A DNA stretch of 64,000 bases from Thermoleptolyngbya sichuanensis A183. Lineage in GTDB: Bacteria; Cyanobacteriota; Cyanobacteriia; Elainellales; Elainellaceae. The notes beneath the pieces are model-generated. The model made no database searches and was not told the origin of the DNA. It worked only from the letters and a program-made list of their open reading frames with translations. Both the position numbers and the translations under genes were made by a program. Of this stretch, positions 8,343 through 16,874 are shown piece by piece (positions within the stretch are counted from its first letter, which is position 1; the number at the start of each line of letters is the position of its first letter). The stretch spans positions 372,001 to 436,000 of the forward strand of contig NZ_CP053661.1 of NCBI RefSeq assembly GCF_013177315.1, written 5' to 3'.

Positions 8343-8416
8343 GGGGATGCATCCCCTGCTTGGCGGAAGTGATGGAGGTTGGAGATGGCGCTTAGAGCGG
8401 CCTCCCGGTTATCCCA

Positions 8417-9895
8417 TCATGCCTTCCCGCTGTCTTCGCCTTCCCGCGCCCGCCGCTCTCGGATCTCCCGGGCCCGCTGCTGGAGGTCTTTGAAGTAGCT
8501 GCTTTCGGTGATTTCGGCGACTTGGCGGGCGCGTTTTTCCTGGTCGATTTCGACGGTGGGCTTGATCACGCCCTGCACTTTTTCTTTCATTTGCTCGAAC
8601 AGGGCTTCGGTGTAGCCACCTTTGGTGGCGCGATCCAGGATGACGACGGCAAGGGCCGTACTGAGGAGGGCGATCGCCGCTGGCGCAAGGGGCACCCAAC
8701 CGCCCTGCAGAAACAGCAGGTACGACAATCCCGCCAGCACCAGCACCGCCACGCCCTCAGCAATCAGGAACCAGTGGGCTTTGGTAATCAACCAGGCGAT
8801 CGCCCCGCCCACCAGCGACCAGCCCAGCATCCAGAGCATTTCCACTGCCAGCGGCCAATACCACACCAGGGCCCGCTCTCCCTTGGCCGCGCTGACCAAA
8901 TGGCTGGCAATTTGGGCATGGAGGATCGCACCAGGGGTGGGTTCGCCGCCGTCGCGGTCGCCGCTGTAGGGCGTTTGAAACAGGTCTTTCTTGATACTAG
9001 AGGTATAGCCGATGATGACCATGCGATCTCGGATCAGATCAGGGGGCACCTGGTGTTGCAATACCTCCATCAGGCTGACTACGGGCGCGGCATGTTGCGC
9101 CGAGCGATAGCGCAGCATAATCTGATAGTCCGTCGCGCCTGTACGCCGATACCCTGCGGTCTGTCCTGCTGCCAGGGGTTTCAGCAATGCCTGACCCAAC
9201 TGAATTTCGCCGTTGGGGGCAGGAGCAGCGGTAATATTCTCGTCCTGCAAGTAAAACAGCGCCATTGACAAGCCCAGAGAGACCAGCGGATTGTCGGCGG
9301 CGGGCGTGTTGCAGCGGTGTGCCGTTTCCTGGGGCAGCCGCAGCGGATCGGTAATCACCAAGCTGGCGCGGCGGATTATGCCCCTGGGGTCGAAGGGCAG
9401 GTCGGCAAAGGCTACCCGTTCGTCGGGCACACTGGGGGGCGGCGCAAGGCTGGGTTCACTGGCTTTGGTGAGGGTGCAGGCAGCAAGGATGCGATCGCTC
9501 TGTTGCAGCACGCGCAGCAGTTCCTCTCGCCCTTCGCCCACAGGCAAGTCGCGCCCCACATCCAGCGCAATCACGCGCGGTTCCCCCTGCTCCAGATTTT
9601 GCAATGCTTCTGCCAGTGTGCCGTCGTGGATATCGGGCTGGCTCAGCGATTGAATATCCTGGTCGGAAATGCCCACCACCAGCAGCCGCTCATCGGGCCC
9701 CAGATCGGGCGATCGCCGCACCAGCGCATCGTAGGTGTCTAACTCGGTGCTTTGCAACAGCCCCAACTGACGCACCGCCACAACTGCTCCCGTCACGACT
9801 AAACTTGCCACACCCAGCGTCGCCGCCAGTGCCCGTAGCGCCTTCAGCCGTTTGCGCGTTGAACCCGAAAGGCGATCGCCCGATGGAGGAGTCAT
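8417..9895 (-). CDS. CHASE2 domain membrane protein without an output domain
   Basis: The ATG at 9895 gives 492 residues; the longer open frame to 10039 lacks a good start. One membrane segment (about residues 24-44) leads into an extracytoplasmic CHASE2 sensor domain (about 45-320: ERLLVVGISDQDIQ, RVIALDVGRDLPVG, RMVIIGYTSSIKKDLFQTPY). Three more membrane segments follow (about 335-430), then a charged coiled tail ending in an Arg/Glu-rich stretch. CHASE2 normally feeds a kinase or cyclase; none is present here, so it may signal through a partner or be purely structural. Transcribed with the MFS gene 74 bp downstream. Confidence 0.85.
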   Translation of the reverse strand: MTPPSGDRLSGSTRKRLKALRALAATLGVASLVVTGAVVAVRQLGLLQSTELDTYDALVRRSPDLGPDERLLVVGISDQDIQSLSQPDIHDGTLAEALQNLEQGEPRVIALDVGRDLPVGEGREELLRVLQQSDRILAACTLTKASEPSLAPPPSVPDERVAFADLPFDPRGIIRRASLVITDPLRLPQETAHRCNTPAADNPLVSLGLSMALFYLQDENITAAPAPNGEIQLGQALLKPLAAGQTAGYRRTGATDYQIMLRYRSAQHAAPVVSLMEVLQHQVPPDLIRDRMVIIGYTSSIKKDLFQTPYSGDRDGGEPTPGAILHAQIASHLVSAAKGERALVWYWPLAVEMLWMLGWSLVGGAIAWLITKAHWFLIAEGVAVLVLAGLSYLLFLQGGWVPLAPAAIALLSTALAVVILDRATKGGYTEALFEQMKEKVQGVIKPTVEIDQEKRARQVAEITESSYFKDLQQRAREIRERRAREGEDSGKA

Positions 9896-10201
9896 GGTAC
9901 ATGCAGCAAGGGAACTGCCTCTCATCCTAGGGCGGAGTCTAGGGGACAAGCGCCAGAGATCAGAGAAAATTCTGAATTGAGGCCCAACGTCCTGCCAAAC
10001 GGAATGGGCAAAGCCCGCATTTGGCGGAGAAAACCACACTTGGGCTGGCTAGAAAGCCGTCTCCAGGAGCACTGCCATTTTTTGCAGAATGAATTTGCAG
10101 AATGAATGCGAATTGCCGGGGCGGATTGCGAACCCGCGAACCGCCACCCTGCAAACCATACGCCCTGCACCCTGCGAAACCCTATTGCACCCAAGGCAAG
10201 A
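9896..10201. other. Divergent intergenic region with a 13-bp tandem duplication
   Basis: This 306-bp region separates the CHASE2 gene (minus) and the TPR gene (plus) and should hold both promoters. TTTGCAGAATGAA is repeated perfectly at 10081-10093 and 10094-10106. No gene was recognised in it. Confidence 0.6.
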
Positions 10202-10597
10202 ATGACGATGAATCTGGATCACAATCAAAACCAACCGGAATTTTGGGACGGACATGGCTGCGCCCTGTGCGAAACGGAGCAATTTTCAGAAGCCGTGGCA
10301 GCCTTTGACCGGGCGATCGCCCTCGACCCCAGCTATTGCAAAGCCTGGAACAACCGTGGCAATGCCCTGTGCGGTCTGAAGCGCTACGCCGAAGCGCTGG
10401 ATTCCTACGACCGCGCCGTGGCGATGCAGCCCGACTATCATCAAACCTGGTTTAACCGGGGGCTGCTATTTGCCGAAATGCAGGCCTACGGCAACGCGCT
10501 GGAAAACTTTGAGCAGGCGATCGCCCTCAGCCCCGATCCGCGCTATCTCCACGCCCGCGAAGACATCTGGCTCAAGCGCAAACTGATCTCGGCATAA
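10202..10597 (+). CDS. Tetratricopeptide repeat protein
   Basis: The ATG at 10202 (AAGG shortly upstream) gives 131 residues; an ATG at 10208 is equally possible. Three TPR units occupy about residues 14-112, recognisable by EAVAAFDRAIALDPSYCKAW, RYAEALDSYDRAVAMQPDY and NALENFEQAIALSPDP. A protein-interaction scaffold is expected; partners are unknown. It has no signal peptide and should be cytoplasmic. A REP-like element begins 10 bp after its stop. Confidence 0.85.
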   Translation: MTMNLDHNQNQPEFWDGHGCALCETEQFSEAVAAFDRAIALDPSYCKAWNNRGNALCGLKRYAEALDSYDRAVAMQPDYHQTWFNRGLLFAEMQAYGNALENFEQAIALSPDPRYLHAREDIWLKRKLISA

Positions 10598-10606
10598 GTA
10601 AGAAAA

Positions 10607-10654
10607 GACCCCCTAATCAAAGTCCCCCTTAGCCAAGGGGGATTTAAGGGGGAT
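10607..10654. repeat. REP-like palindromic element, copy B (short)
   Basis: A single-hairpin version: GACCCCCTAATC, then AGTCCCCCTTA, a short loop, and AAGGGGGATTTAAGGGGGAT. It lies between the TPR gene and the membrane-protein gene at 10818. Confidence 0.8.
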
Positions 10655-10817
10655 TGGCTCAAACGCGCTACGACTCGATAACGGTAGCTTACTCGGTCTT
10701 GAGAGTCCATCAAGACTTGAGGGGTCATGGGCGGGTTCTCCGGAATCCCTGTTGCCTGATGCGTATTAGTCCCCGTAGTGCTTTCCGGCTCGATTTCCAG
10801 CACGAAGCATCTATCCC

Positions 10818-11738
10818 TTGACCAAAAACTCTGAACCTGGCGATTTGCCGCTGGAGGCTCCTGAGATGAAGCATTTTGCCGTGTTGCTGTCTCTGTTGCG
10901 CGATCGCCCAGATTTTATCGACGATATTCGCCGCAATTTCAAAGTCGAGCGCAAAAGCGTATCGCTGCTGATTTCAAGCTGCTTCTTTTTCGCAATTTAT
11001 GGTGCCATTATCGGCTCCTCCAGCAGTTGGATGCAGATGATTGCATCGGCGATTAAACTGCCCGCGCTGTATTTGCTGACGCTGGCTATCTGTCTGCCAA
11101 CGCTGTTTTTCTTTGATGTGCTGTTTGGTTCGCGGCTGAAATTTAGCCAGTACGTGGCGCTGTTGATGACGGCAATGGCGACCATCAGCGTGCTGCTGTT
11201 TAGCTTTGCGCCGATTACGCTATTTTTCCTGATTTCGGTTCATGACTATACCTTTTTCCAACTGCTGAATGTTGGCATCTTTGGGCTGACTGGGCTGGTA
11301 GGGATACGGCTGTTTTATCACGGAATGCGATCGCTTGCAGAGCAGGATGCGATTAGACTCCAGCCAGAGGGGCTGCCCAAGGGCGAACTGCCCGATTATG
11401 ATCCCTATTACAAATCAGGTGAACTAGATAAGATAGACGAACTGGACGAAGCGGGCGATCGCCCTGCCCAATTCCGAGACTTTGCGCCACCGGATGATGT
11501 GCGGGTTTCTGCCAAACACAGCAGCCTGGCTACCCAAAATAACAGCGACCTGCTCAACACCCGCCTCAAGTTGCTCCGCTTCTGGCTGGTGTTGTATGCA
11601 TTGGTGGGTAGTCAGTTGGGCTGGACGCTTCGACCCTTCTTTGGCGCACCGGGTCAAGCGTTTCAGTTGTTCCGCCAGATCGAGGGCAACTTTTACAGCG
11701 CAGTCTTTAACATAATTCTTAATTTCCTCGGCTTCTAG
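10818..11738 (+). CDS. Multi-pass membrane protein (cyanobacterial family often labelled actin-binding WH2 / Yip1-like)
   Basis: A 306-residue protein with a TTG start at 10818; an ATG at 10866 would give 290 residues. About five hydrophobic segments are visible: around residues 48-66, 78-98, 112-132, 138-165 and 255-275. A charged cytoplasmic loop with Asp/Glu-rich stretches (DEAGDRPAQF, containing a HIP1-encoded GDR) lies between the fourth and fifth. The pattern resembles cyanobacterial proteins annotated as WH2-domain or Yip1-like membrane proteins, but that name does not establish a function. The next membrane-protein gene follows after 49 bp, so the two are probably co-transcribed. Confidence 0.65.
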   Translation: MTKNSEPGDLPLEAPEMKHFAVLLSLLRDRPDFIDDIRRNFKVERKSVSLLISSCFFFAIYGAIIGSSSSWMQMIASAIKLPALYLLTLAICLPTLFFFDVLFGSRLKFSQYVALLMTAMATISVLLFSFAPITLFFLISVHDYTFFQLLNVGIFGLTGLVGIRLFYHGMRSLAEQDAIRLQPEGLPKGELPDYDPYYKSGELDKIDELDEAGDRPAQFRDFAPPDDVRVSAKHSSLATQNNSDLLNTRLKLLRFWLVLYALVGSQLGWTLRPFFGAPGQAFQLFRQIEGNFYSAVFNIILNFLGF

Positions 11739-11787
11739 CGCGTGGCTTCTGGCTCAATGCTTGCATTAACCCTCGACCCCTGGCACT

Positions 11788-12513
11788 ATGCCTTCTCTGA
11801 CAAACCTCCGGATTACCGAGGATGAACTCGAACGCCTGACGGGGCTGGATATTAGCGACACGTTTATGGGGCGGGCGATTCGTCCGTCGGTGCTGCGGTC
11901 GCGGCGACGGCTGCGATCGCTCTTGATGAGCGAAGTGCTAACGCTGGGGCTATCCATTATTTTTTGCCTGCCTGTCAGTTTGGTGATTGCTCGAAATCTG
12001 CCGGGGTTCACCGGAGAAGATCTGGGTAAATTCCTGGCGATTTCTCTGGGAATTGCCGTAGGCTTGTTTGCGCTGTGGAATGGCTATCTCTGGCGGCAGG
12101 GAAAGCAGTTGAGCCAGCTTTCGCATTTGCTCGATCAAGTCGATCGACACAACGAAATCATTGATGCGATCGCCCTAATGGAAGAGTTGGATTCCGTGCG
12201 GGCGAACAATCACGAACCTGTGGATCGACAGGAAATTTTTCAGGCTCTGGATGCGACTCGCTCCAGTTTGATCTGCGCCCTGACCACCGAAAGGATTGTG
12301 CGAAAGCACCAGAAGATGATTGCCAAACACGCAGAACTTGCAGAGGCGATCGCCCAGAATCTGGCTATGTTACAGACGCTTCAGGAAAATGCAACGGCGA
12401 ATAAATATGGACAGTTTTTAACTGAAGCGTTGAGCATTGGGATCATCGTACAGCAGGAGTTGTCTGAGTTCATGCCGAGTGAATCTCTCTCGAACCGATG
12501 GTCTAATGAGTGA
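11788..12513 (+). CDS. Membrane protein with helical cytoplasmic domain, function unknown
   Basis: A 241-residue protein with an ATG start. Residues 1-45 are charged and cytosolic (TEDELERLTGLDIS). Two membrane segments follow at about 46-67 and 80-102, then a long helical domain of about 130 residues (QLSHLLDQVDRHNEIIDAIA...HQKMIAKHAELAEAIAQNL) that probably forms coiled coils. No family was recognised. It lies 49 bp after the gene ending at 11738. Its stop codon TGA is the first unit of a 12-bp tandem repeat that opens another small reading frame. Confidence 0.65.
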   Translation: MPSLTNLRITEDELERLTGLDISDTFMGRAIRPSVLRSRRRLRSLLMSEVLTLGLSIIFCLPVSLVIARNLPGFTGEDLGKFLAISLGIAVGLFALWNGYLWRQGKQLSQLSHLLDQVDRHNEIIDAIALMEELDSVRANNHEPVDRQEIFQALDATRSSLICALTTERIVRKHQKMIAKHAELAEAIAQNLAMLQTLQENATANKYGQFLTEALSIGIIVQQELSEFMPSESLSNRWSNE

Positions 12514-12590
12514 ACGCCTGAGCGAACGTCTGAGTGAACGCCTGAGTGAACGCCTGAGTAAACGTCTCGGTGAACTTCTGGGTGAACGAT
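12506..12590. repeat. 12-bp tandem repeat, about seven units, starting at a stop codon
   Basis: Units resemble GAGTGAACGCCT. The first four are nearly identical and later ones are progressively diverged. The first unit contains the TGA of the 11788-12513 gene. Confidence 0.9.
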
Positions 12591-12670
12591 TGGGTAGACC
12601 TGAGCAAAGAATACTGGGTGGACTGAGAATAGCGTCATCGAATGCTGGACGGCTCTACGCCGGATGGTAA
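12506..12670 (+). CDS. Possible 54-residue [SERL]n repeat peptide
   Basis: The ATG at 12506 overlaps the end of the previous gene (AATGAGTGA), a geometry that would allow translational coupling. The frame is built from 12-bp tandem repeats (about 12506-12590) encoding SERLSERLSERLSERL, then decaying to SKRLGELLGERLG. It ends at TAA 12670, overlapping 16 bp of the convergent exchanger gene. A SERL repeat puts Leu every four residues and would form an amphipathic helix. It may equally be a non-coding slippage product that happens to stay open; no homologue was recognised. Confidence 0.3.
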   Translation: MSERLSERLSERLSERLSKRLGELLGERLGRPEQRILGGLRIASSNAGRLYAGW

Positions 12671-13731
12671 TAAAACGCTGCCGCCAGAATCGCGTAGGTC
12701 GCCAGCAGCAGCGTCCCGTCCAGCCAGTTCGATCGCCCGTTCAGGCTGATCAAGTTGACGATAAACACAGCGATCGCCACGGTAATCGCCTCAAATGGGT
12801 TGAAGTCCAGATCCATCGGCTGCCCCATCGCCTGCCCCACCAGCACCAACACCGGAGCCACAAACAGCGCCACCAGCAGGCTCGACCCCATCGCTACCGA
12901 CACAGGCAAATCCATATTATTTTTCATCGCCACGCGCACGGCAGTCACATAGCCAGACACATCGCCCAGCAGCGGCAGCAGCACCACGCCCGTAAACAGC
13001 GGCGTGAGCGCCCAGTCGGCAATCACCTCTTCCACCACGCCCACAAACAGTTCCGACTCGACGGCGATCCCTACTGTCGCCAGCAGCAGCACTCCTATCC
13101 ACACCCACAGCGGCGATCGCCCGTTTTCCTCTAGCTGTGGATCTTGCTTGGCCTTGCATACGTCGTAGAGGTAACTGTGGGTTTTTAGTGAAAACAGCAG
13201 CGTCAGCCCGTAGACCACAATCAGCACCACAGCCACAATGATCGACAGGTTGGCAATGTCCTGTGCATCCACGAAGTTGGACGTATTGATGACAATCGTG
13301 GGCAAGGCGATCGCCGTCACCGCCAGCGTCATGGATGAACCGTTCACCCGCACCACAATCGGCTCAAACGATTGCTCTTTATACTTCAGCCCGCCCAGCA
13401 GCATCGCCAGCCCCAGCACCAGCAGCAAATCGCCCAAAATGCTGCCCGTAATGCTCGCCTTGACCAGATCCACCAGCCCACGCCGCAGGGCCGCCAGCGA
13501 AATGATCAGTTCCGTCGCATTGCCAAACACAGCATTCATTAGCCCGCCCACCGTTGGCCCCAGCGCTAGGGCTAGCTCCTCAGTAGCGCGGCTGAGGAAG
13601 ATGGCCAGCGGGGCGATCGCCAGCGCCGAAGTCACAAACACCGCCGCATCGCCCCAGTCTTGCCCGTGCGCCAGCAGCGAAATCGGGATAAAGACCAGCA
13701 GCACCAGCGCAGGAAACCGTTTGAGCAGCAT
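12655..13731 (-). CDS. Calcium/cation-proton antiporter, CaCA/Cax family, with altered second signature
   Basis: A 358-residue inner-membrane exchanger with about 11 hydrophobic segments; the expected role is export of Ca2+ or Na+ against protons. The first alpha-repeat has the classic acidic signature (MNAVFGNATELIISLAAL, about residues 65-82). The second repeat, where Cax proteins carry GNAAEH, reads GDVSGY here (LLGDVSGYVTAVRVAMKN), so the conserved Glu is Gly while Asp replaces Asn. This may change ion specificity or transport. The ATG is at 13731. It is divergent from the ABC exporter at 14021. Confidence 0.85.
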   Translation of the reverse strand: MLLKRFPALVLLVFIPISLLAHGQDWGDAAVFVTSALAIAPLAIFLSRATEELALALGPTVGGLMNAVFGNATELIISLAALRRGLVDLVKASITGSILGDLLLVLGLAMLLGGLKYKEQSFEPIVVRVNGSSMTLAVTAIALPTIVINTSNFVDAQDIANLSIIVAVVLIVVYGLTLLFSLKTHSYLYDVCKAKQDPQLEENGRSPLWVWIGVLLLATVGIAVESELFVGVVEEVIADWALTPLFTGVVLLPLLGDVSGYVTAVRVAMKNNMDLPVSVAMGSSLLVALFVAPVLVLVGQAMGQPMDLDFNPFEAITVAIAVFIVNLISLNGRSNWLDGTLLLATYAILAAAFYYHPA

Positions 13732-14020
13732 AGAGAGGAGAGGAAGAGGTTGGTTGGGGTATAGAGCCGGGGATTAGGAGGGAGAATGTTGATTCTCGAT
13801 TTTGGATTTTGTTTTGGATTTGCGATTTTGGATTGACCGCCGAGCGTTTGTGGCGCTTCCGTCCACTTCATCTGCCACTGAATCCGTAGCACTACTGAGG
13901 AACGGTAAGGGACGGGCGGAGTGCTATCTCATCATCCCCACGCCTCCCTGCCTTACCCATCATTCTCTCCCTACACTACGCTACAGTTAAGCTTGTGCAT
14001 TTCTCACCTTGCCCCAATCC

Positions 14021-15865
14021 ATGACCCCATCCTCCGCAGACCCTTCCGAATGGGAGCGAAGCCCGACCCGTCGCCCCCAGCGCCCGACGGACTGGCGACT
14101 GCTCAAGATGCTCCTGCCCTACGCTATGCGGCATCAGCGGCTGCTGCTGATTTCGCTAATCATGTTGATTCCGACGGCGATTGGGGATGCGGTGCAGCCG
14201 ATCTTGGTGGGGCAGGCGATTTCGCTGATTCGCAATGAGCCAGTGCTAGGCTTTTTGCGGGGATTGACCCTGGCACAAGGGCTGAATCTGCTGGTGGTGC
14301 TGTTGTTAATCACCATTGTGGTGCGGCTGACGTTCGATGGGTTGCAGAGTTTTCTAGTGCAAAAGGTGGGCCAGCGCATTACTGCTGACATTCGCAATGA
14401 CTTGTTTTTCCACGTCACGTCGCTGGCCACTCGCTTTTTCGATCGCACTCCCGTGGGCAAGCTGATTACGCGCCTGACCAGTGATGTAGATGCGCTAGGT
14501 GACGTGTTTTCTACAGGAGCGATCGGGATCATCGGCAATCTTTTTTCCATCATTGTAATTGCGCTGACGATGTTCACGCTGGAATGGCGGCTAGCATCCA
14601 TGCTGATTGCCATGCTGATTCCCATTACCATCCTCACAATCTACTTTCAGCGGAAATATCGGCAGGCCAACTATCGGGCCCGCGAAGAGTTGTCGTCGCT
14701 CAATGCCACGCTGCAAGAGAATATTGTCGGCATTAACGTGGTGCAACTGTTTCGGCGGGAGGCGTTTAATGCCGAACTCTTTCGCACCATCAACCAGCGC
14801 TACATCAAAGAAGTCGATCGCACGATTGTGTTCGACTCGCTGGTGTCGGCGACGCTGGAATGGATTTCGCTCGTGGCGATCGCCGCTGTGCTTTGGCTGG
14901 GGGGCGTGCTGGTGCTGCAACAGTCCCTCCTGTTTGGCACCCTAGCGTCCTTTATCCTCTTTGCCCAGCGCCTCTTCGATCCCCTGCGCGAATTTGCTGA
15001 ACAGTTCACCGCCATCCAGGCAGGCTTTACTGCCTTGGAGCGAGTCAGCGATATCCTGGTCGAGCCAATCGAAATCCGCGATCCGGAGGTCGGGGAGCAA
15101 GGAGTCCCGTCTGTTTTCCCTGCTTCTACCCAAACCCCCGGCGAAATCCGATTCGATTGCGTCTCTTTCGGCTACAAAGCGGATGAACTGGTGCTGCGCG
15201 ATCTGGACTTCACCATTGCTCCGGGCGAGAAGGTGGCGCTGGTGGGGCCGACGGGCGCGGGCAAAAGCTCGATCATTCGCCTGCTGTGTCGGCTGTATGA
15301 AGTAACGAGCGGGCGCATTCTGCTGGATGGCATAGACATTCGCGAAATGCCCCAGGCAGAACTGCGGCGGCGGATGGCGGTAATTTTGCAAGACGGATTT
15401 TTGTTTGCGGGCGATGTGAAGGGCAATATTGCGCTGGGCGAAAACTACTCAATGGCGGACATCCAGCGGGCGGCAGAGCAGACGAACGTGGCAAAATTTA
15501 TCGAGCAGTTGCCCCAAGGCTACAACACAGAGCTGCGGCAGCGCGGCACAAACCTGTCGGGTGGGCAAAAGCAGCTTCTAGCCTTTGCGCGGGCTGCCAT
15601 CCGCAATCCGCCAATTCTGGTGCTGGATGAGGCGACTGCAAACCTGGACGTGGGTACGGAATCCCTGATTCAGGAAGCATTGGAAACTCTGCTAGAAGGG
15701 CGCACCGCCATTATCATCGCGCATCGCCTCTCGACGATTCGCAGCGTGGACCGGATTCTGGTGCTGAAGCGAGGACAACTGGTGGAATCGGGCAGCCATG
15801 AGGATCTGCTGGCACAAAACGGGTTGTATGCCAGTTTGTATCGGCTGCAAATGCTGGAAGGTTAA
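14021..15865 (+). CDS. ABC exporter, fused membrane and ATPase domains (MsbA/LmrA-like)
   Basis: The ATG at 14021 gives 614 residues; a TTG lies 12 bp upstream. Six membrane segments (about residues 35-320) form the type-1 exporter domain. The ATPase has Walker A GPTGAGKSS, Q-loop ILQDGFLFAGDV, signature LSGGQKQL, Walker B ILVLDEAT and the H-loop IIAHRLSTI, all intact. Half-transporters of this layout dimerise to export lipids, drugs or peptides; the substrate is unknown. It ends 62 bp from the convergent GNAT gene. A repetitive GATTTTGG-rich stretch lies in the 289-bp divergent region upstream. Confidence 0.92.
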   Translation: MTPSSADPSEWERSPTRRPQRPTDWRLLKMLLPYAMRHQRLLLISLIMLIPTAIGDAVQPILVGQAISLIRNEPVLGFLRGLTLAQGLNLLVVLLLITIVVRLTFDGLQSFLVQKVGQRITADIRNDLFFHVTSLATRFFDRTPVGKLITRLTSDVDALGDVFSTGAIGIIGNLFSIIVIALTMFTLEWRLASMLIAMLIPITILTIYFQRKYRQANYRAREELSSLNATLQENIVGINVVQLFRREAFNAELFRTINQRYIKEVDRTIVFDSLVSATLEWISLVAIAAVLWLGGVLVLQQSLLFGTLASFILFAQRLFDPLREFAEQFTAIQAGFTALERVSDILVEPIEIRDPEVGEQGVPSVFPASTQTPGEIRFDCVSFGYKADELVLRDLDFTIAPGEKVALVGPTGAGKSSIIRLLCRLYEVTSGRILLDGIDIREMPQAELRRRMAVILQDGFLFAGDVKGNIALGENYSMADIQRAAEQTNVAKFIEQLPQGYNTELRQRGTNLSGGQKQLLAFARAAIRNPPILVLDEATANLDVGTESLIQEALETLLEGRTAIIIAHRLSTIRSVDRILVLKRGQLVESGSHEDLLAQNGLYASLYRLQMLEG

Positions 15866-15927
15866 GCGCGTGGTTTGGTGTGGTTTGCCAAACGCAATCC
15901 GCCTGCAAGGATGATGCGCCTGCAATC

Positions 15928-16410
15928 TCAAGCGAGATATTTCACATAGACGCGATCGCACCTTGCGGTTTCTACCCCACTGGCGGGTTCGTAGCCCTGT
16001 CGCTCGTAGAGCAGGACGGCTTCTTTCAAGACGCTGGCGGTTTCGATCCAGATTTGCGTATAGCCGCTGCGGGCGATCGCCCCCTCCAGTTCCATCAGCA
16101 AAAACTTGCCCAAGCCCTGGCCGCGCACGCTGGGATGCAGGTACATTTTGCGAATCTCGACGGCATTTTCACCCCGGCGAATGGGGTAGTAGCCCGCCGT
16201 GCCGACGAGGCTGCTCGCTTGCTCCACCACCCAAAATTCGCCACCCGTTGCCCAATACGCCGTTTCCACCTGAAGCACGTCCTGGTCGGCTCCGTTAGGT
16301 TCGCTGCCGAGTCCGTACTCCGCCAGCACCGTGTAAATTAGCTCGGCAGCAACGGCGCGGTCACCTGGCTGCCAATCTCGAATCCGAAAGGTTTTGTAGA
16401 TTGCGTCCAT
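15928..16410 (-). CDS. GNAT-family N-acetyltransferase
   Basis: A 160-residue cytosolic acyltransferase using acetyl-CoA; the acceptor is unknown. The acetyl-CoA-binding motif is RGQGLGKFLL (about residues 94-103), preceded by the strand VEIRKMYLHPSV and followed by LYERQGYEPA, the standard GNAT order. The ATG at 16410 lies inside an 11-bp tandem repeat (16408-16450), so three further ATGs occur upstream at 11-nt steps. The one at 33 nt is in frame but is stopped after four codons. The start is therefore well defined by the repeat itself. Confidence 0.85.
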   Translation of the reverse strand: MDAIYKTFRIRDWQPGDRAVAAELIYTVLAEYGLGSEPNGADQDVLQVETAYWATGGEFWVVEQASSLVGTAGYYPIRRGENAVEIRKMYLHPSVRGQGLGKFLLMELEGAIARSGYTQIWIETASVLKEAVLLYERQGYEPASGVETARCDRVYVKYLA

Positions 16411-16450
16411 TGCTCAGTCATCGCTCAGTCATGGCTCAGTCATGGCTCAG
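16408..16450. repeat. 11-bp tandem repeat duplicating a start codon
   Basis: The unit is CATNGCTCAGT, present almost four times (16408, 16419, 16430, 16441). CAT is the start codon of the minus-strand GNAT gene, so each unit carries an ATG in that orientation. Confidence 0.9.
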
Positions 16451-16658
16451 GCAAAGAGACTCAGTTAAAGAGACCCCAGGCAAAGAAGCTCAGCTAAAAA
16501 GAGGGGTTAGCGCTGTTCCATCAGGCGAGCGGAAAAGTTAAGGAGTCGTAGGGGCGATAAGTCCATAACTTTTCAGTATCGCGCTGCCAGAGGCGATCGC
16601 CGTATAACAGAGACATCAAACGAGGCGCACCCCGCTTCACCCTCTAGGAGACACAACC

Positions 16659-16874
16659 ATGCAACTGACCTATCGCGGCACCGAATATACCCCCTGCGCC
16701 GAACTGCCTGCTACCAGCCAATCTTTTTACGGACACTATCGCGGCGCTGAGATGACGATGCGCCACTCCTCTGAACTGCCAGTTCAGCCTTTCGTCAACC
16801 TCACCTATCGTGGCGCACAGTATCGCCCTGAAGCGGCTCCTCTCTTCAGCAACACAGCGGCGATCGCCCTCTAA
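16659..16874 (+). CDS. DUF4278 family small protein
   Basis: A 71-residue protein with an ATG start preceded by AGGAGA. It carries the family's paired motif twice: LTYRGTEYTP at the N-terminus and LTYRGAQYRP at about residues 47-56, so it looks like an internal duplication. DUF4278 proteins are small, mainly cyanobacterial and of unknown function. It is a single-gene unit, with a HIP1-based hairpin (16959-16992) about 85 bp downstream as a possible terminator. Confidence 0.75.
   Translation: MQLTYRGTEYTPCAELPATSQSFYGHYRGAEMTMRHSSELPVQPFVNLTYRGAQYRPEAAPLFSNTAAIAL

Noticed and set aside
10543-10803. 86-codon minus-strand frame between the TPR and membrane-protein genes
   Set aside because: It passes through REP-like copy B and the end of the TPR gene; composition is not protein-like.
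13780-13840. GATTTTGG-type repeats upstream of the exchanger gene as an operator
   Set aside because: Similar GATTTTGG/GATTTTGA strings lie near 17450 and 41300 without a common gene function, so they look like simple-sequence repeats rather than a specific regulator site.
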